Of a DNA stretch of 64,000 nt, positions 61,662 through 64,000 are shown piece after piece (the first letter of the stretch is position 1; every line of letters starts with the position of its first letter). The notes below the pieces were generated by a model. It was not told the origin of the DNA. It ran no database searches and was given only the letters and a program-made list of their open reading frames with translations. The position numbers and the translations under genes were made by a program. Source of the DNA: an uncultured bacterium (GTDB lineage: Bacteria; Margulisbacteria; Marinamargulisbacteria; SXXA01); NCBI GenBank assembly GCA_903864835.1, contig CAIPHK010000021.1:62001-126000 (forward strand), written 5' to 3'.

Positions 61662-62519
61662 CTACTCCAACATCTTAATGATGGGTAAGGGGAGTTCTCC
61701 CGGAAGTTCCTCCCGTGTGAATCCAAACGGGCCCACTAAGGAAAGATGATCGTCCGATCCAATAAATGGCTTGAGGTGGGTATTGAACTGATTTCGTAAC
61801 TCGATGTCGTCTTTTCGAAATCCAAATGCGCCGTAGTCAATCATTGGCTGGCCGTTGACGACGAACCCCTCGAAGCCCTGAACTATTTCCAGGTGAGCAC
61901 TCCCCTCGCGAGTGACGTGTTCGTTGAGAGAAATTCCCGACGAAGCGAACATGTCGGCTTCGCCATTTCGGATGCCTTTGACGGCGCTTGCGCCATCAGC
62001 GAATTGGACGATGCGGCTGGGAGGGAGGTTGTACATCCGAATATGACTGGCGGTGACCGAACCGAATACAACGGCGACTCGGCCAAACGGATGACGAATG
62101 AGATCTGTAAATGTACGAATGCCGAGTGGGTTGCCAAGTTTTACGACGACGCTTTCCTTGTTTTTATACGTTGGGTAGGAAAATGTGATTTCTTTGAAAC
62201 GAGTGGGGGTGATGTAGAACCCTGCGGCAATCATGTCATAGGTGCGGTTTAATAATTTGGGGATCAGGGACCAAAATTCAGTTTGGATACCGTCAATTTG
62301 GCGGATCCCCATTTTTTCAAGGACCACCCGAGCAATTTCCCAAGATTCACCCGTAATCGGGCCATACGGTTTGTCACGGTAAGAAAAGGGGCGTTCGTTC
62401 GCATACCCCACCTTGATGATGCCGGTTCGAAAAATGCGTTCCCAACTTGAATTCCCTGGCGCTACTTTTCCGACTTTGTTCGCGAATTGACTGAGGGGCG
62501 ATCCAACTCTGATTGTCAT
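61662..62519 (-). CDS. Family 3 solute-binding-like protein without signal peptide
   Basis: This 285-residue protein resembles amino-acid/ectoine ABC-transporter binding proteins (EhuB-like): FRTGIIKVGYANERPFSYRD, GESWEIARVVLEKMGI, YDMIAAGFYITPTRFKEITF, GSVTASHIRMYNL and ADMFASSG. It begins directly with MTIRVGSPLSQFANKVG, with no hydrophobic signal segment, and an in-frame stop lies just upstream, so none was missed. No permease or ATPase gene is nearby. It may be a cytosolic ligand-binding protein or a decayed transporter part. A TATAAT lies 11 bases upstream of the ATG. Confidence 0.8.
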   Translation of the reverse strand: MTIRVGSPLSQFANKVGKVAPGNSSWERIFRTGIIKVGYANERPFSYRDKPYGPITGESWEIARVVLEKMGIRQIDGIQTEFWSLIPKLLNRTYDMIAAGFYITPTRFKEITFSYPTYKNKESVVVKLGNPLGIRTFTDLIRHPFGRVAVVFGSVTASHIRMYNLPPSRIVQFADGASAVKGIRNGEADMFASSGISLNEHVTREGSAHLEIVQGFEGFVVNGQPMIDYGAFGFRKDDIELRNQFNTHLKPFIGSDDHLSLVGPFGFTREELPGELPLPIIKMLE

Positions 62520-62532
62520 GACGCCATTCTAT

Positions 62533-62583
62533 TATATCTATTTGTTTCACTCCACTTTATATCTATTTTTTTTCACTCCACTT
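62533..62583. repeat. Tandem 25/26-bp repeat in the promoter of the solute-binding-like gene
   Basis: TATATCTATTT-G-TTTCACTCCACTT (62533-62557) is followed at once by a copy differing by G to TT (62558-62583). On the minus strand the first copy supplies the TATAAT (complement of 62532-62537) that lies 11 bases before the ATG of the leftward gene. It may be a duplicated operator/promoter. Confidence 0.85.
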
Positions 62584-62684
62584 CGCTTTTAGCTCGTTGA
62601 GATGAAACGTAGTCGGACTGGCACCGCCAGATCCTCCCTAGGCTCAGGGCTGTCCTTAATTGGGATATTATTCTTGGAGGTTCG

Positions 62685-62822
62685 ATGTTAAATAGATCTA
62701 AATGGTGCGCCATTGTGGGGGGGGAGCGGTTGACTGGCGATTATTACCACCGCATTTCGCAAACGGTGCGCCATTGTGGGGGGGGAGCGGTTGCGTGTAA
62801 AATACGTGTTCGCGTTTATTGA
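62685..62822 (+). CDS. Possible 45-codon leader ORF upstream of secA
   Basis: The ATG at 62685 is preceded by GGAGG four bases upstream, and the frame is open to TGA at 62820-62822, 48 bases ahead of secA. The peptide would be basic and Cys-containing (starts MLNRSKWCAIVGGERLTG). Leader peptides ahead of secA are known to regulate its translation (SecM in E. coli), but this one has no signal sequence. The DNA repeats inside it have a 61-base period, which is not a multiple of three, arguing that they are not selected as protein. Real translation is uncertain. Confidence 0.3.
   Translation: MLNRSKWCAIVGGERLTGDYYHRISQTVRHCGGGAVACKIRVRVY
62704..62793. repeat. Two perfect 29-bp direct repeats upstream of secA
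   Basis: The 29-base unit begins GGTGCGCCATTGTG, continues with a run of eight G and ends AGCGGTTG. It occurs at 62704-62732 and 62765-62793, spacing 61 bases (about six helical turns). Both copies are identical, including the G-run length. The spacing and location suggest binding sites for a regulator, or a recent local duplication. Confidence 0.9.
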
Positions 62823-62870
62823 TTTTTAGAGATCTGAACGCCTATTTCGTTCGAAATACTGGAGTATTTA

Positions 62871-64000
62871 ATGTCATTTTTTGCCCGTTTTTTAAGAACT
62901 GTTTTTGGCGACCCTTACGAGCGTCGGATGAAAGATTATCGTCCCATTGTCGATCAAATTAATGAATTGGAATCTCGGTTTTCAGAGATGGGAAACGAGC
63001 AGTTAACCGCGCAAACAGAACGGTTTCGATCCGAACTCGCTGCTGGGAAATCGTTGGATGACCTGTTGCCCGAAGCATTTGCCGTCGTGCGGGAGGCCTC
63101 TCGCCGCGTACTGGAAATGCGTCATTTTGATGTTCAGTTGATCGGGGGGATGGTGCTTCATCAAGGGAAAATATCTGAAATGAAGACCGGGGAAGGAAAA
63201 ACCCTGGTATCGACGTTGCCGGCGTATCTCAATGCCCTGGAAGGTAAAGGGGTCTACATCGTTACTGTAAACGATTATCTCGCCAAGCGGGATAGTGAGT
63301 GGATGGGAAAAATTTTTCGATTTTTGGGGTTAACAGTAGGCCTGATTCAATCGAATATGTCTCCCGAATTACGACTGGAAGCGTATCGATGTGACATTAC
63401 CTATGGGACGAATAATGAGTTTGGATTTGATTACCTTCGGGATCATTTGGCACATGATATTAGCCAGTGCTGCCAGTTGCGTCGCCACTACGCCATTGTG
63501 GACGAGGTCGATAGCATTTTGATTGATGAGGCGAGGACGCCGTTGATTATCAGCGGGGCCGTGGAGCATTCAACCGATGTATATGACCGGGTCGCTGGGG
63601 TGGTTCGGTCCTTGGTTAGAGGGACAGATTTTACCTTAGAAGAAAAGCATAAAAACGTCGTTTTGACGGAGCCGGGAATTAAAAGATTAGAGGAACTTCT
63701 GTCGATCGATAATATTTACTCGGTTGAAAATATGCAGATACCCCACATTGTTATTCAATGTTTAAAGGCGCTGAATCTGTTTCGGAGTGATGTGGATTAT
63801 GTCGTTAAAGAAGACGAAATCATTATTGTGGATGAATTTACCGGTCGATTAATGGAGGGGCGTCGATATTCGGATGGCCTTCACCAAGCGATCGAAGCCA
63901 TGGAGGGCCTTGAGGTCCGCGAAGAAAGCCAAACGTTGGCGTCTATTACGTTCCAGAATTATTTTAGGATGTTTCCCAAATTGGCGGGAATGACCGGGAC
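62871..64000 (+). CDS. secA: Preprotein translocase ATPase SecA (5' part, truncated by window end)
   Basis: The first 376 codons of secA are present, with no stop before the window ends. The protein opens [19 protein letters not shown] and has Walker A with [20 protein letters not shown], core [35 protein letters not shown] and the Walker B region [23 protein letters not shown], core [16 protein letters not shown], then the start of the preprotein-crosslinking domain and [20 protein letters not shown] in part. It drives Sec export, which here apparently also serves several flagellar rod proteins. GGAG lies six bases upstream of the ATG. Confidence 0.96.
   Translation, partial: MSFFARFLRTVFGDPYERRMKDYRPIVDQINELESRFSEMGNEQLTAQTERFRSELAAGKSLDDLLPEAFAVVREASRRVLEMRHFDVQLIGGMVLHQGKISEMKTGEGKTLVSTLPAYLNALEGKGVYIVTVNDYLAKRDSEWMGKIFRFLGLTVGLIQSNMSPELRLEAYRCDITYGTNNEFGFDYLRDHLAHDISQCCQLRRHYAIVDEVDSILIDEARTPLIISGAVEHSTDVYDRVAGVVRSLVRGTDFTLEEKHKNVVLTEPGIKRLEELLSIDNIYSVENMQIPHIVIQCLKALNLFRSDVDYVVKEDEIIIVDEFTGRLMEGRRYSDGLHQAIEAMEGLEVREESQTLASITFQNYFRMFPKLAGMTG

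Larger units (their letters stand above)
62520..62870. promoter_or_regulatory. Repeat-rich intergenic region upstream of secA
   Basis: These 351 bases separate the divergent solute-binding-like gene and secA. They contain a 25/26-base tandem repeat (62533-62583) covering the -10 of the leftward gene, a mildly GC-rich middle, a 29-base perfect direct repeat (62704-62732 and 62765-62793), a small open frame (62685-62822), and GGAG six bases before the secA ATG. No tRNA or other RNA gene was recognised. Confidence 0.6.

Noticed and set aside
62704-62793. CRISPR array
   Set aside because: Only two repeat units are present, the 32-base spacer between them is single, no cas gene is in the window, and the repeat has a G8 run untypical of CRISPR repeats.
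1-64000. tRNA or rRNA genes
   Set aside because: I found no stretch with cloverleaf arms or conserved TTCGA/T-loop signatures in the gaps between genes; a dedicated search could still find one.

Overview
This window comes from a diderm (Gram-negative type), flagellated bacterium that I cannot name with confidence. It encodes LPS-transport genes (lptD, lptG), apolipoprotein N-acyltransferase, P- and L-ring flagellar genes and an SLH-domain envelope tether resembling those of Thermotogae or Cyanobacteria-type diderms. A Bacillus-like YlqG/YlqH pair is also present. Gene content fits an uncultured diderm of the Terrabacteria side (for example Candidatus Margulisbacteria), but that placement is inference. 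Genes are tightly packed with many ATGA or TAATG overlaps, TTG and GTG starts are used, and no tRNA, rRNA, CRISPR array or insertion sequence was seen.

Layout. 1-11 kb: amino-acid catabolism. It holds a giant NAD-glutamate dehydrogenase, acetoacetyl-CoA synthetase, and an operon of a radical-SAM 2,3-aminomutase, a class III aminotransferase and a beta-keto acid cleavage enzyme. The aminomutase lacks the acidic residues that hold lysine in lysine 2,3-aminomutase, so a route glutamate to beta-glutamate to 3-oxoglutarate to acetoacetate plus malonyl-CoA is a testable proposal. 11-16 kb: an acetyltransferase and three glycosyltransferases, two of them GT9 enzymes sharing a C-terminal extension. 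16-25 kb: housekeeping genes (purL, recG, rsmD, coaD, rph, a PDZ-less S41 protease). 25-29 kb: FhlB/FliK-like pair, a class IV aminotransferase and hemL.

29-34 kb: a motor module with a TPR/SPOR protein, a hybrid protein fusing the C-terminal half of FliF (periplasmic domain and membrane helix) to the middle and C-terminal domains of FliG, then motA and a motB with a 102-residue tandem repeat. 34-39 kb: rho and a compact hemACDB operon. 39.4-48.6 kb: flagellar rod, ring and basal-body genes in the order flgF, flgG, flgA, flgH, flgI, flgJ-like, fliA, flgB, flgC, fliE, fliF and a short fliG that ends before the torque domain. FlgF, FlgJ, FlgB and FlgC all carry apparent Sec signal peptides, which such proteins normally lack. 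Together with the hybrid FliF-FliG protein this suggests an unusually built flagellar motor, and this is the most interesting content of the window.

48.6-60.7 kb (minus strand): a long gene run with a secreted 631-residue protein, SLH tether, holB, HIT protein, rpsU, lptG, a large TPR protein, lptD, a putative lipoprotein in the place expected for LptE, and lnt. 60.7-64 kb: an NAD(P)-binding epimerase-like protein, a solute-binding-like protein without signal peptide, a repeat-rich 350-base gap, and the 5' part of secA, which runs off the end.
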